Below the pieces are notes generated by a model. The model saw only the letters and a program-made list of their open reading frames with translations, was not told where the DNA came from and ran no database searches. Positions 9,893 through 21,725 of a DNA stretch of 64,000 bases are shown piece by piece; position 1 is the stretch's first letter, and each line of letters starts with the position of its first letter. Source of the DNA: Tetracentron sinense (taxonomy: Eukaryota; Streptophyta; Magnoliopsida; Trochodendrales; Trochodendraceae); contig CM026557.1 in NCBI GenBank assembly GCA_015143295.1, forward strand, positions 32,187,965 through 32,251,964, given 5' to 3'. Position numbers and translations under genes: made by a program.

Positions 9893-10763
9893 TTTCTCTC
9901 CCCGACTTCATCCCAATACAAAGGGGATCTGCAACTTCTCCCACACAATGCCTCGAAAGGTGTCATCTGGATGCTCACCTGATAGCTATTATTATAGGCG
10001 AACTCTACTAAGGGCAGGTGATCTTCCCAACTGGCTTTAAAGTCTAGCATGCAGGCTCGAAGCATGTCTTATATCACCTGATTCACCCTTTCAGTTTGCC
10101 CATCAGTTTGTGGATGGAAGGTCGTGCTGAAGTCCAACCGGGAACCCATAGCGCTCTGAAAGCTCTTCTAGAACCTGGAAGTAAAACGAGGATCTCTGTT
10201 GGACACAATACTCACCGGCACCCTGTGCAACCGAACTACTTCTTTGATGTACAACGCATCTAGTTGATTTGAGTTGAACATAGTTCGATAAGGCAGGAAA
10301 TGGGCGGACTTCGTCAAACGGTCAATTACCACCCAAATGACATCGGAGTTCCTAATTGTCTATGGCAACCCCACAATGAAGTCCATAGAGATGTTCTCCC
10401 ATTTCTACTCGAGAATGGGTAGGGGCTTCAAAAGACCTGCCGGCCTCATGTGCTCGGCCTTGACTTGCTAGCACACTAAGCACCTAGACACATACTCCAC
10501 TACTTCTCTCTTCATGTTCCATCACCAAAAGTGCCATTTCAGGTTCCAGTACATCTTTGTACCTCCAGGGTGTACAGTATACTTGGATCGATGAGCTTCG
10601 TACAAGATTTCTCGTTTAAGCTTCTTATCGGCAGGGACGCATATTCTTCCCTTGAAGGTGATAGTCCCATCATCCCTCACACTGAAATCCTTGCTAATTG
10701 ACTTGTCCCGGTAACAAGCAGCTCGGCATACTTTCCTTGCATCTCTCGAATCATGCCTAGGAT
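9829..10763 (-). pseudogene. Integrase core (Tekay-like pol), broken
   Basis: The minus strand encodes the segments VIDRLTKSAHFLP, TTFHPQTDGQTERVNQVI and SWEDHLPLVEFAYNNSYQ, with MTPFEALCGR near the end. These are hallmarks of the gypsy integrase catalytic core, which inserts the cDNA into the chromosome. Several stops interrupt it, for example after the NRDPRFTSRF and NQVI segments, and a frameshift separates it from the C-terminal part. It lies between the RNase H end (10764) and the chromodomain-like tail (9347). Confidence 0.8.
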
Positions 10764-11396
10764 CTAAGGCCTAACGGTGACATTAACCATTACCGGCCCA
10801 ACAGTAGGGAGACTGAAACTGATGTCAAGGTTAGATGCATCCTCCAACAACTTCCACTCTTGCACCATCATGTGAGCCAAGAGTCCATGAGGCTTCCTAC
10901 TAAGTGCATCGACCACCACATTCACCTTGCCTAGATGGTATTGAACAGAGCATTCATAATCCTTCAAGAACTCCATCTATTGCCATTGCCTCAAGTTCAA
11001 CTCCTTCTGGGAAAACAGATACTTAAGGCTTTTGTAATTTGTGAATACATCGAACTATTCCCTGTAGAGATAGTGTCGTCATATCTTCAATGCAAACACA
11101 ACGGCGGCAAGCTCTAGGTTGTGTGTAGGGTAGTTTTTTTCATGATCCTTCAATTGCCTTGAGGTATAGACAATAACTTTCTTATTTTGCATCAAGACAT
11201 ACCCTAACCCGACTTGCGATGCATCACTATAAACGACAAAGCCGCCATTCCCGAATGGCACTATAAAGACCAGAGCCATAGTGAGCCTCTTCTTCAACTC
11301 CATGAAGCTACTCTCGCACTTGTCGCTCCAGGTAAACTTAGCATCCTTCCGAGTAAGGTACGTGAGTGGTGCCGCTAGACTAGAGAATCCCTCCAT
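10764..11396 (-). pseudogene. RNase H domain (Tekay-like pol), broken
   Basis: One frame (11079-11396) holds the RT-RNase H connection and the motifs [16 protein letters not shown] and [20 protein letters not shown]. The first contains the catalytic aspartate and the second the glutamate of the RNase H fold. A second in-frame piece (10764-10976) has HLGKVNVVVDALSRKPHG, the usual RNase H end (normally 'N.ADALSRK'; here NVVVDALSRK). Stops lie between the two pieces. Confidence 0.85.
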
Positions 11397-11997
11397 AATC
11401 TGCGATAGTAGTCTGCCAATCCGAGGAAACTACGTATCTCGGTGACACTTCTAGGTCTTTCCCAATTCATCACTGCTTTTACTTGGTTGGATCCACTGAA
11501 ATGCCTTCCGCGGACACTACGTGGCCAAGGAACACCACTTTCTCCAATCAAAACTCCCATTTACTTAGCTTGGCGTATAGCCCATACACTCAAAGCGTCT
11601 CAAGAGTACGACAAAGGTCTCGATCATGATCTTCCCATGTTAGGGAGTACACCAAAATGTCATCGACAAACACCACGACACATTGGTTGAGACACGGCCT
11701 AAACACCCGGTTCATTAAGTCCATGAACACTATCGGTGCATTCATCAGACCAAAAGGCATGACAAGGAACTCGTAGTGACCGTACCGAGTCCTGAAAGTT
11801 GTCTTTGGAATATCATCGGCCTTGATCTTCAATTGATGATATCCTGATTTGAGATCAATTTTCGAGAAAAACCTCACTCCCATCAGTTGATCAAACAAGT
11901 CGTCTATCCGTGGCAAAGGATAACGATTCTTGATAGTGACCTTGTTCAACTGTCTGTAGTCGATGCACATCCTCATCGACCCGTCCTTTTTCTTCAT
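11375..11997 (-). pseudogene. Reverse transcriptase (Tekay-like pol), frameshifted
   Basis: The 135-aa frame at 11590-11997 contains [35 protein letters not shown] and FVDDILVYS, the gypsy RT motifs including the catalytic FVDD aspartates. A separate frame at 11375-11560 holds the thumb region ([16 protein letters not shown]). The frameshift near 11570-11590 breaks the polyprotein, although the palm motifs are intact. Confidence 0.9.
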
Positions 11998-12015
11998 GAA
12001 AAGTACCGGAGCTCC

Positions 12016-12654
12016 TCACGGTGACACACTTGGTTGGATGAAACCAAGTTGTTGCAATTCCTCAATTTGCTCTTTTAGTTCTTTGAGCTCTATTGAGGCC
12101 ATCCTGTAAGGCGCTCTAGAAATCAGGGTTGTACCCAGAGCAAGCTCTATCATGAACTTGATCTCCCGATCCGGAGGTAATCCAGGCAATTCCTCTGGAA
12201 ACACATCCAAAAACTCACTCACAACCGGAATAGTTGAGGAGTTTGACGCCCCTGGGTTTGCTAAGCTTAGAGTTGTGAGGCGAGAAATATCTCTTTCCCT
12301 CAATCCTTGAAAGTGAAATGGCTTAACTCCTTTCGGCTTGAAGTTCACCATCTTCTTAAAACAAGCCACATGTCCATGGTGAGATGATAGCCAATCCATC
12401 CCGAGAATGACATCGAATTCCAAGTCTTGGAATTCCAGAACAATGAAGTCAACCAACAACTCATTCTTCCCAACTTGAACTACACAATCCTTGTTTATTC
12501 TGTCCATATCAACTGACTTGCCCAGCGGAGTTGAAATGGTTAACTCCTGCTTCAACTGACTGGACTCAGATGGAAAACCCTTCGCAAAGCTAGGCGATAC
12601 AAAAGAATGAGTGGATCTTGTGTCGATCAACACTCGAGCTTGGCATTCATTCAC
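12016..12654 (-). pseudogene. Aspartic protease and RT start (Tekay-like pol)
   Basis: The frame opens with ARVLIDTRSTHSFVSPSFA. Retropepsins normally have D-[ST]-G at this active site; here the glycine is arginine (DTRS), which should inactivate the enzyme. The segment LEFDVILGMDWLSSHHGHVAC follows, as in plant gypsy proteases. The frame then runs into the RT fingers (DVFPEELPGLPPDREIKFMI) and is interrupted by a stop just before 11997. Confidence 0.85.
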
Positions 12655-12969
12655 TAATAAGGTGCCTGTGTGATTAACTAATTCACGTCAATAGATTTCA
12701 CGCAAGAATACATAAGTATATGTAGCATGTCATACACATAAGTAATCACATCACATAATAGCAACCATTTACAACTTGAAACTTTAGCATTATAGCGTAC
12801 CTTGCACGACATCGTCAGATGCACGTGCGTCCCATTCTGACAAGGCAAAGACCTGGCCCTGGTTTGCCTTGCGAGGTGGTGGAGTGGGCTGTGTGAGCCG
12901 TGATGGCCTAAATGCGGAAGCCTGTGAGGATCCCTACTGGGAAGTCTGTCGAACTGGGGGCCTATTCCC

Positions 12970-13990
12970 CTATGGCTGGACAGGCTGCAGCTGCCTACGA
13001 GAGCAGCCCCAGATCATGTGATTCACATCCCCACAGTGAAAACACCTGCCCGAAACTTTGTGATACTCTCCGATCCGGTGTCTCTGGCCACAATAGGGGC
13101 ATTCCTCAAATGCCGACGAGGATATAGGTGGCACATACTCGAGTGGCCTGTGAGAAAGTGGGACAAGGTACCGGTGTAGTAGTAGACCGAGATGCTTGTG
13201 GTGCCAAGGGAGGTCTCTATGATTGTATCGGCCTGGATGCCTGATATGGGGCTGTCCTATAGCCTCTTCTCCATCGAGCCACTGGACTGGCCTCTTACCG
13301 TCTCTCTCCACTTGAAGAATTCTTCTCAGCAAGCTTCAACTTACTCACAACTTCTCCCCAGGTGCCCACCTGGAACAACGAGACCCTATCTCTAATGGAG
13401 GGTTTCAATCCCCCCTCAAACTTTCTGACCCGCATGTGTGCGGATGCGATCAGGTGAGGTGCAAATCTCGACAACTCTACAAAAGTAGCCTCATAGTCGG
13501 CCACACTCAACTCTCCCTGCTCCAGAGTCATGAACTCAATCTCCTTCTGTTCTCTAATAGATGCAGGAAAATATTGCTTGTAAAAGACATCCAGAAACTC
13601 TGGCCATGTCCACGGTTCTCCTACCCTAGTGGACTCCCTCTATCTCTATGTGGCTCTCCACCAATGTTCGGCCGCACCTTCCATCACAAAGGTGGCCCAG
13701 TCCAGTCGCTGCTCATCTGTGCAGTGGAGCGCTCTGAAAATCTTCTCTAGTTGCATCACCCATGCTTCTGCAACCATAGGCTTAGTAGTACCGAAGAAGG
13801 TATGAGGACACAATCTCCTAAATGCCTCCAATCTTGAAGCATGGTGTACCGGAGGAGGTGTAGGTGCAGCAGGAGTAACGACAACTGGCCTAGCTGCTAG
13901 CATAGCCAAAGTCTCAGCTATAGACGCAAAAGCTTGAGCAAAGTCGGGTTGCTCATCACCCGAAGGAGCATCACTTCCACTCCCCCTCAT
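12970..13990 (-). pseudogene. gag (Tekay-like), broken, with CCHC knuckle
   Basis: The first frame (13646-13990) starts MRGSGSDAPSGDEQPDFAQA and has SRLEAFRRLCPHTFFGTTKP and AEHWWRAT. The second, in the same frame after a stop (13295-13531), has LSVADYEATFVELSRFAPHL. The third, frameshifted (12970-13332), has CFHCGDVNHMIWGC, a CX2CX4HX4C nucleic-acid-binding knuckle. Together these are the capsid and nucleocapsid of a plant chromovirus. At least one stop and one frameshift make it non-functional. Confidence 0.85.
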
Positions 13991-14321
13991 ATTGTATCCG
14001 CGACCCGAGCACCGCGTTTCATGATCAAATCTTGAGAATGACAGTACAACATTAGTCTAACTTGGATAGTCATTTAGTAACAATTTCCACAATCACTTAA
14101 CATTTATTAAGCATATAACAATTCATTCAAGGTATACATAGCGCCATAACAAGCATACATTTGTTTTCTAGTATAGGTTACTAACTGCAGTTGGTTTCCA
14201 ACCGGTTATGGACTAAGACTAACTCATTAGTCTATACTTGGAAGACGACTCCTCTCTTTGACCTAAGGCCTTGTTCAATCATGGTATCAGTTCTAATTGA
14301 CCCTAGGGACTCTAATGCCTA

Positions 14322-14334
14322 GACTCTAATACCA
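14322..14334 (-). other. Primer-binding site of the Tekay-like element
   Basis: TGGTATTAGAGTC on the minus strand lies 4 bases inside the 5' LTR end. It matches the common plant initiator tRNA-Met site TGGTATCAGAGC with two differences. Confidence 0.75.
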
Positions 14335-15534
14335 CTTCTGTCGCGCCCCAAAATACCCCCTAGGAGTTTAGGGATACTTTAGGTGGGACTATACTTAACC
14401 TAGCAAACTATCCTGTAATGAACAAGGCATAACATGATCTAATAGAGACATAACACAGAGTGCGGAAACTAAAATATTGCGGAAGTGCAAACCAACTTTT
14501 TCTTTTCCATGTACTTGACAAGTATTCCAAGTTTTATACAAAACATATCAGTAAAGGTGAACATGCCCACCTATCAAAATACAAAAGACATCATACAACT
14601 CTCTCTCGCTCAATAGTCATCCCCATGGGGCCAATGGTCTAAGTCCCTTGCCTCAACATGAGGCTCGACTACCGGATCCTCATATGGTTCTTCCTCGCCG
14701 TAGTCTTCCTCTATCCATGGATCCGGATCACAAATGTCGAAGTGTGTACCTGCCGACATAACATGTACAGCTGAGTATGGAATACTCAGCGAGTACAAGC
14801 TCCTAGATAACAACAGTAATAACAAAACAAATATCATATGCAAGTGCTTAACGGATACAGTTTATAATCATTCAAAACAACATCATACAAAAGCATTTAT
14901 CAAATCATAACTCTCATGAAAACTGAAACATGTCTGTGAGTCATATGAGTCCTTATGAGCAATACTTTTGAGCCTTTTCTTATGAGCCAGAGGTTAGCAC
15001 CAGCACAACACTGGGCTACCAACCTCCTTGACCGTGCAATACTTTTGAGTCTTTTCTTATGAACCAGATGTCACGACCCGACTTAAACTTAACATTTCAC
15101 TCATGAAATGTAAGAGTAATCCGTCCGTGAGATCCTTTTTCTCTTATAATGCGGAAGCGTAAAATACCAAGGGAATTAAAATTTTTAAACCCTTCTTCTC
15201 TTTCCATATGCAATAGCCATCATAACCATGTCCAAAATTAAAGTTAGGGTTTACATAACCAGTTTAATTACATCCAAATGAACATATAACAAAATATGAC
15301 ATCAAGATCAAAAGCAACCCCGCCCTTCATCGAACGTCGCTTACAAGTTGTTCTTTTACTGTTCATCTGGAGACATAAAAGGTCAGTGAGCTATGAAGCC
15401 CAATAAGAATATTCCAGGATATCATGCTAAATAACAAGATAGAATAAGCATAACAATATATATAATATTAAAACTTTTAATATTATTTTCAACATTTCTT
15501 TTAAATATCTTTTACTCGGGTCCAGTTTATCTTA

Positions 15535-16090
15535 ACTTTGCCTCTCAAGATGATCCCTGAAAGGTACACCTCTTTAGACTCATTCCGTCTTGGAGTTTGA
15601 CCCCTCATGAAGTATTTCATTCCATCTCGGAGTCATCATTACTCCTCATGAAGTATTATCGAATGGCCTTCCTTTACCTCGCCCCTATCTTGAGACATTT
15701 TTAAGATAAACATTCTTTATTTTTTCCTTTATTTTTTTCATTTATTTTTCGGACTTATCTTACTCCTGTCTCTCAAGATGATCGCCGAACGGTATTCCCT
15801 TTTGGGGCTCACCCATCTGTCTTGGGATTTTCCATAACTCCTCAAGATAATTGCCGAACGGTATTCCCTTTTGGGGCTCACCCATCTGTCTTGAGACCTA
15901 AGATAAATATTCATTTTCTTTTATCTTTTTCTTTTATTTTCGACTTATCTTAATCCTGTCTCTCAAGATGATCGCCGAACGGTATTCCCTTTTGGGGCTC
16001 ACCCATCTGTCTTGGGATTTTCCTTAACCCCTCAAGATGATTGCCGAACGGTCTTCCCTTTTGGGGCTCGCCCATCTGTCTTGAAACCCT
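15535..16090 (-). repeat. Tandem array in the solo LTR, unit about 100-190 bp
   Basis: Repeated blocks contain CTCAAGATGATCGCCGAACG, GTATTCCCTTTTGGGGCTCA and CCATCTGTCTTG, giving about five CTCAAGAT..GCCGAACGGT units. The same motif is arrayed at 55340-55860 in the sister copy. Confidence 0.8.
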
Positions 16091-17799
16091 TTATAAGTTA
16101 AGTGTTTTCCTTGCCTTCTCATTAAGACATTATACATCATAACATTATGATTTCCATTTTTATTATTTTTATTATAGTTTTCTCATAACTATAACTTCAT
16201 AATTTAGAATCCTTATTTTCAATTACATCTATTTCCATATCATAGAATGTAATATATGAATAACATGTAATGTATTAGTATCATGACTCTATATCGTTAA
16301 CATTTTACATAACATCATCTTACGATTTGACCTTAGTATTATTATACTATCTTTTTCCAGAATTTCAATATATCCTTATCAAATCATTCATAGTATCATT
16401 ATACTAGTTTCTAGTATTTCTTATACTATTTTCCAACAATTAAACATAGTAAGATAATACTATTTTCCAACAATTAAACATAGTAAGGTAATAACTTACT
16501 TATTTCTCCTTATGTAAAAATACTTACTTTTACTAACCTTCATTCTAAAATGCTATTTAAAATGAGATCCTCGAATATAACTTACACTTTTTACCGAAAC
16601 CGAAGTAGGGCTTGGCACGATCCCTTTCTTCTTTCTTTCCTATCTTTCTCTCTTCTTTTTCCTTCTTAATTTCTTTCTTTCTCTTTCTCTTTCTCACCAA
16701 CTAGGATTAAGCATAAGAGATGGGCATGTTTCTTTATCCTTCCCACAAGCTTAACACCATAATGTGTACACTAAGAATGGCCGTGTGGTCTACTAGTCTC
16801 TACCAAAGTTGACACAATGGGATGAGTACCTAATGGGCGTGTGGGGTCTCCTTATATAGGCAAGGGTCTTGCCTCACTCTTAACTCAAGAATAATCCTCT
16901 TAATTAACCTTAGTTCATGAACCCATTAATTTTGGTTACCATCACTTAGCCCCTTTGTACTTTGTTCAATGAATCCAAGGTACAAGCACTAACCATAGTT
17001 ACTTTCCTTAACCCATGGTTACCTAATTCTTTTAACTATAGTTCATGTACCTATTTAATTTGGATTCATATATCATTATTTATCCTAACTATATACATGT
17101 ATATTTCTTTATGTATATTAATATAGTTCATGGTTAACTTAACTAAGCTAGTTAATTAACCCATGGTAAGCATGGTTGGACGTGTACATCTCCCCATCCC
17201 AAGAATGTGTCTTACTTTAATCAAAATCCAGAATTTAGATTCATTCTTTGGATTACCACACATGCATAACCAATAATATGGTTCATATTCTTAACCTTAA
17301 TTACACCAAGAGTTAACTTCTTGGTTAAGTTAACTCTTAAGCTTAACCGAAAGTGGATGTGTGCAATGTATAAGACCCAAGGGTTAATGCCCTAACCTAT
17401 ACCCCATGTTTAACTTTTCTTAACTTGGGTTCATACCCTAACCAAAATGGGCGTGCAATATTTATGGTATGGGATGGTTCATATCCCTCCTTTATCATCT
17501 TAACTCCATGCATATCTTAATGCAGATGCCATGTGGCATTTGTCCTCTATACTCCAATCTTGACCGTCCATGCTTTGGATGGTGGAGATCATTCCACTTG
17601 TCAACATGATATTCTTTTAATCCATTATTGACTTTATGATTAACTTATCATAGTTAATTGACAAACCCTAGTTAATCTTAGACGTCCCTTTTTGTGGTGT
17701 TGACATGTGGCACTTGCCACGTGTCCTCCTCTTAGCTCATGATCAACTCTTTCATTAAATAATTGGGAATCCACCATATGATATTGCCACTTGTCATGA

Positions 17800-18030
17800 T
17801 CCAATTTACTTTAATGTTAAATACATATTTTAACACTAAGCTTTATACATTAAGCTTAGTATATATTCCATTATCACCTAATTAAATTACTTTAGTGTTA
17901 AATACCTATATTAACACTAAGCTTTATACATTAAGCTTAATATATATTCCATTATCACCTAATTAAATTACTTTAGTATTAAATACCTACACTAAGCTTT
18001 ATGTATTAATCTTAATATACTCCATTATCA
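17800..18030. repeat. Tandem repeat, unit about 97 bp
   Basis: Two full copies and one partial copy of a unit with TTAACACTAAGCTTTATACA and CCATTATCACCTAATTAA lie near the end of the solo LTR. Confidence 0.8.
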
Positions 18031-18939
18031 CCTAATTAAGTGATATAATGACTTATATACTTAGGTAATACTAGGAATTACCAAATATTCAGTCATATAC
18101 TGAATATATATAATATTTTTATTTATAAAAATATTCGGGTCGTTACACCAGAGGTTAGCACCCACACAACCCTGGGCTACTAACCTCCTTGACAGAGTAA
18201 TACTTTTGATCCTTTTCTTATGAGCCAGAGGTTAGCACCCGCATAACCCTGGCCTACCAACCTCCTTGATTTTTCCTCCCTATGCATGCGTGCTCATGCA
18301 TAGCAATTGGGAAATCATGATGACATATAACATTTGAACATTTCAATAATCATATGAAAATTCAAGAAGCGAAATAAGCATATGCATACAACTTACGAAT
18401 TGGGAAACACCATGTAACTCATGCTTTCAAAATCTTGGTTTATTTCTTTAAGTTCTCAATCATGCATTTCATCAAACACATTGAGTATGTTCATTATGAA
18501 TACTTTGCCCTTCCCATTTTTCATCACACAACAACATTCACATCCCCTATCTTCACACCCATTTGATCTATCTTATTCATTTGTTGAGGCAAAACACATA
18601 TTTAATGAAAAGGAAATACATATAACCATTCACATGCATTCTTTATAGAAAACCAAGGTTATTACTAAGTTAACTAGGAAGGGTGTACTAACCTTAAGGA
18701 TTAACTTCTAAACTTGAAGAAAAATCCTCCTTGATTTGGAATCCCAAGCTTGGTAGAGGGGAACCCAACCTTGAAGATGAAAAATCCTTGCTTGATTGGG
18801 AGAAGAATCAAACTTTGATCTTGATCTCCTTCTTCTTTAATCCTCAAGCCCTACCTTGGATTCTCCAAAAATCTCCTCTCTCCTTTCTCTTAGTCTCTTT
18901 TAGGTTTAGGGTAAACCAAAACCCCTAAATGTAACCCCT

Positions 18940-19299
18940 TATTGATAGTATGAATGAAGTATTTTGGATCCTTTATACATGGAAATGCTCATATTCGATA
19001 TTTATTCATATTGGTATTTACATGAATAGTTTGAATGCTTGCAAGACATATCCAAAATTGCTAAAAATTTGGCTTCATATACCTTAAAATGCTTGACATG
19101 AATTGTTTTAATATTTTTGGTATAATGACCTTGAAATGAATTGTCCAAACTATGCAAAATGAAATAAACATGATATATTGTATTTAGTGCATATGTTTAG
19201 GGGGAGCAAACCTCAAAATTTTATTGAAAATATATATTGAGGGGGAGCTTAATCTCATTTCATTGCATTATTATGTCATCATAAAAAAAAGGGGGAGAT
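18940..19299 (+). mobile_element. 3' internal end of a plus-strand copia element
   Basis: AT-rich noncoding sequence contains GGGGGAG runs at about 19200 and 19240 and the polypurine tract AAAAAAAAGGGGGAGA at 19283-19298, immediately before an LTR start. The upstream part of this element is missing: the sequence begins where the gypsy LTR breaks off. Confidence 0.7.
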
Positions 19300-20132
19300 T
19301 GTTAGCCTCAAGGTTACAACCTTGGGTACCCTTAATAATTTTGATAACAACACAATAATGGAATGCCAATTGTGGTACAAATGATTCTTCTAAGTGTTTT
19401 TAAAATTCAGATTATGAGAACATTAGCACATCACTCCAGGCATAAAGAATGAAAATCATTCAATGCAAATCAAAGTTGATCTATACAAGCAAGTCATTCA
19501 ACCATATCTAAGTCATCAAAAAGAATGATCAACTCAAGTTATTGGACCCAAGTGAAAAATGAAGATTCAAGATCATACCCAAAGTTCAAGTCAAATCACA
19601 AACAAGAAAAGAACATCTTGCAATCAAAGCCAAATCTAAAGATTTAAGATCAAGTTGAAGACCAACTCTCAAGAAGCCATAAGAGTTTACTTTTTATTTG
19701 TCGCGACCCGAGACCCACCCTAGGAGTTAGAGTGAATCTTGGAAGACTAATCATGGCTTGCATGACTTACTTGACAAACCAACCTGCAAAACCCACAGAG
19801 CATATACAATAGAGGATAAAAACAGTGGAAACATACTCTAACATGGTACAACGGAAGTCTACCAAACCTCTATGTACATACATACGTAAATCCAAGTTTA
19901 TACAAAAAGGCAACCAAAAGAAAGTGTAGACATGCCCGCCAAAATACATGGATATATTTCTCATCTCACCCACAGTTACATCACTCAGAATCTACTACCA
20001 TCTAATAGTAACCCTCGACCGGAGGTTCCTCTAAAGGTTCCTCAACGTACTCCTCCTCCACCCATGGGCTCGGAGCACAAACATCAAAAGGAGTAGCTGC
20101 TCCGCTATCACCTACCGACATAAGAAGTTCGG

Positions 20133-20151
20133 CTGAGCATGGAATACTCAG
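20133..20151 (-). promoter_or_regulatory. Conserved LTR hairpin, solo LTR copy
   Basis: CTGAGCATGGAATACTCAG has one G-T wobble relative to the perfect stem. It is followed by CGGGTACC and starts 434 bases from the LTR edge at 19699. Confidence 0.65.
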
Positions 20152-20439
20152 CGGGTACCAAATACTAACCAATAGTCATAGCATAAAAATGGCAATACAT
20201 AAATTAGGAGCAATTCATATATATTAAACGGGAACAATTCATTTCATACAAGGAAGTAAAGCAATTTATAATCATGCTTGTCTTTCGTAAAAAGCCGATA
20301 AAACCCTTGAAAACACCGTGCACTTGACTTGACTTGAGTACCATTTTCGTGCTTGAAAACTCGTCTTGTCTATCTTGCTTGATTCTTGTAGATCGTGTCA
20401 TGTCATGCGTGCTTGCTTGTGATCATGTAACTTGTGAGA

Positions 20440-20635
20440 TACACTTGTAAGATGTACTTGTGAGATGCGCTTGTGAGATGCCTTAAGTGGGAAGGGAGAC
20501 CCTTCTTTATGCAATGCACTTGAGAGGGAAGGGAGACCCTTATTCATGATATGTATGTATGTACTTGCGAGGGAAGGGAGGCCCTTCTTTATGCTATGCA
20601 CTTGTGAGTGAGGGAAGACCTCTCGTGGAATGTTT
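20440..20635 (-). repeat. Tandem array in the solo LTR, unit about 50-65 bp
   Basis: Three to four units contain CTTGxGAGxGAAGGGAGACCC followed by TTxxTTATGCxATGCA. The array lies between the TATA-like box and the hairpin. Confidence 0.7.
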
Positions 20636-21559
20636 GTTCTTATTTTCTTGTGAAAAGCGAGGTAAAACATATCGTAGGATATGTCCTACCTCTAATCATG
20701 TTCTTGAAAATCCCGGTAAATCATGTCATGCATGCCGTGCTCATGGGTTCGTGTGCATACTTGCATTTGAATTTAAACATGGCATTTGGGGGATTTCACA
20801 ATGTATAGCATATAGCAATTTTTAAACAAATAAACATTCATAATGTTTTAGGGAAAACAAGAACTCATGCTAGCATAATCCCTAACAAGTTACAAAAGTA
20901 ATTTAGCATGCATTTTCTTGATTTATACTCATTTCATTCACCTTGGCATTCCATCAAACATGGTATGTTCATTATTTGTTAACCCTACAATATGCTTTTC
21001 TAGGTGGGTTATAATTCCATCATACATGTTTGTTCATTATGGATACAATGCCCTCCCTATTTCAATTATCACAACACAACCATTGGCATCCAATCGCCCA
21101 TTCAATCTCCATTCACAACATCCACACATCCCAACTCCTAGCACAAGTATAGATGAAGGAAAACAAAGAAACATGGAAGAAAAGAGGAACTATGACTAGG
21201 AGGGTAGCAAGAAGTACCGACCTTGATCAATGAGGAAAAAAACTCCTCCAAAAACGTTCGTGAGGCGCTGCCCTAGCTTGGAGAAACTCCTCCTCGCGTG
21301 CTTGAACCGGAATCTTGAAGCAATCCAAGCTTGAGGTGATTGTGGGTCTAGAAACCCCTTTGATTTCTCCCCTTAAAGCAAACCCTAGGTTAGGAAAACC
21401 CTCTCCTCTTTCTCTAACTCTCAAATGTCTCTAAGTGTTGAGAATGAGCCCTAAAGGCTCGGGCAATCCTATATAGGAAAGGGTGAAACGCCCTAAAGAT
21501 GAAAACACCCTTAATGAAATTTCTGCAAAAACACGAAAACCGAGCAATTGGTGGTTATG

Positions 21560-21725
21560 ACCGATCGATCGGTTGCCTATTGAGCGATCGGTGAACTGAC
21601 CTAGCTCTCGACCAAAAATCAACTCTCTGGAAAATTTTCCCATACAAATTTTTCCACCAGTCGATAGCTACCGATCGATTGGTTATGGACCGATCGATCG
21701 CTCCATAGACCGAGCGATCGGTTAT
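21560..21725 (-). repeat. CpG palindrome cluster in the solo LTR (CGATCG core)
   Basis: ACCGATCGATCGGT at 21560-21573 is a perfect 14-base palindrome. Variants follow at about 21582, 21669, 21688 and 21709 (GACCGAGCGATCGGTT). The spacer at about 21619-21650 contains CAACTCTCTGG and TTTTCCCATACAAAT, also found in the copia cluster at 4619-4780. Confidence 0.85.

Larger units (their letters stand above)
15069..18147 (-). mobile_element. Solo LTR, 3079 bp, TSD CCAGA
   Basis: It begins TGTCACGACCCGA and ends with the inverse of TGTAACGACCCGA, flanked by CCAGA at 15064-15068 and 18148-18152. No gag or pol lies inside, so it is a solo LTR left after LTR-LTR recombination. The minus orientation is inferred by analogy with related LTRs. 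A second copy of the family is at 52226-57702. The rest is AT-rich noncoding sequence with two tandem arrays. Confidence 0.85.
7480..18939 (-). mobile_element. Tekay-like chromovirus (Ty3/gypsy), both outer LTR edges truncated
   Basis: On the minus strand the order is 5' LTR (14339-18939, interrupted), primer-binding site, gag, protease, reverse transcriptase, RNase H, integrase with a chromodomain-like tail, polypurine tract, 3' LTR (7480-9257). This order is that of Ty3/gypsy. The LTRs differ by roughly 2% in the two stretches I compared (8245-8750 against 18421-18928). The 3' LTR lacks about 432 bases of its end and the 5' LTR lacks about 497 bases of its start, so no target-site duplication remains. 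The clade is inferred from gag and integrase motifs. Confidence 0.85.
14339..18939 (-). mobile_element. 5' LTR of the Tekay-like element, interrupted and truncated
   Basis: The plus-strand edge is TGTCGCGCCCC at 14339. It matches the 3' LTR from 14771 to about 15068 and from 18148 to about 18939. The interruption is a solo LTR with a CCAGA target-site duplication. Homology stops in a run of C residues at about 18939 (8760 in the partner), so the first 497 bases of the LTR, including the palindrome cluster, are missing. Confidence 0.85.

Noticed and set aside
20398..20825. Overlapping open frames on both strands (66-90 aa)
   Set aside because: They fall in the tandem array of a solo LTR; array periodicity explains the open reading.
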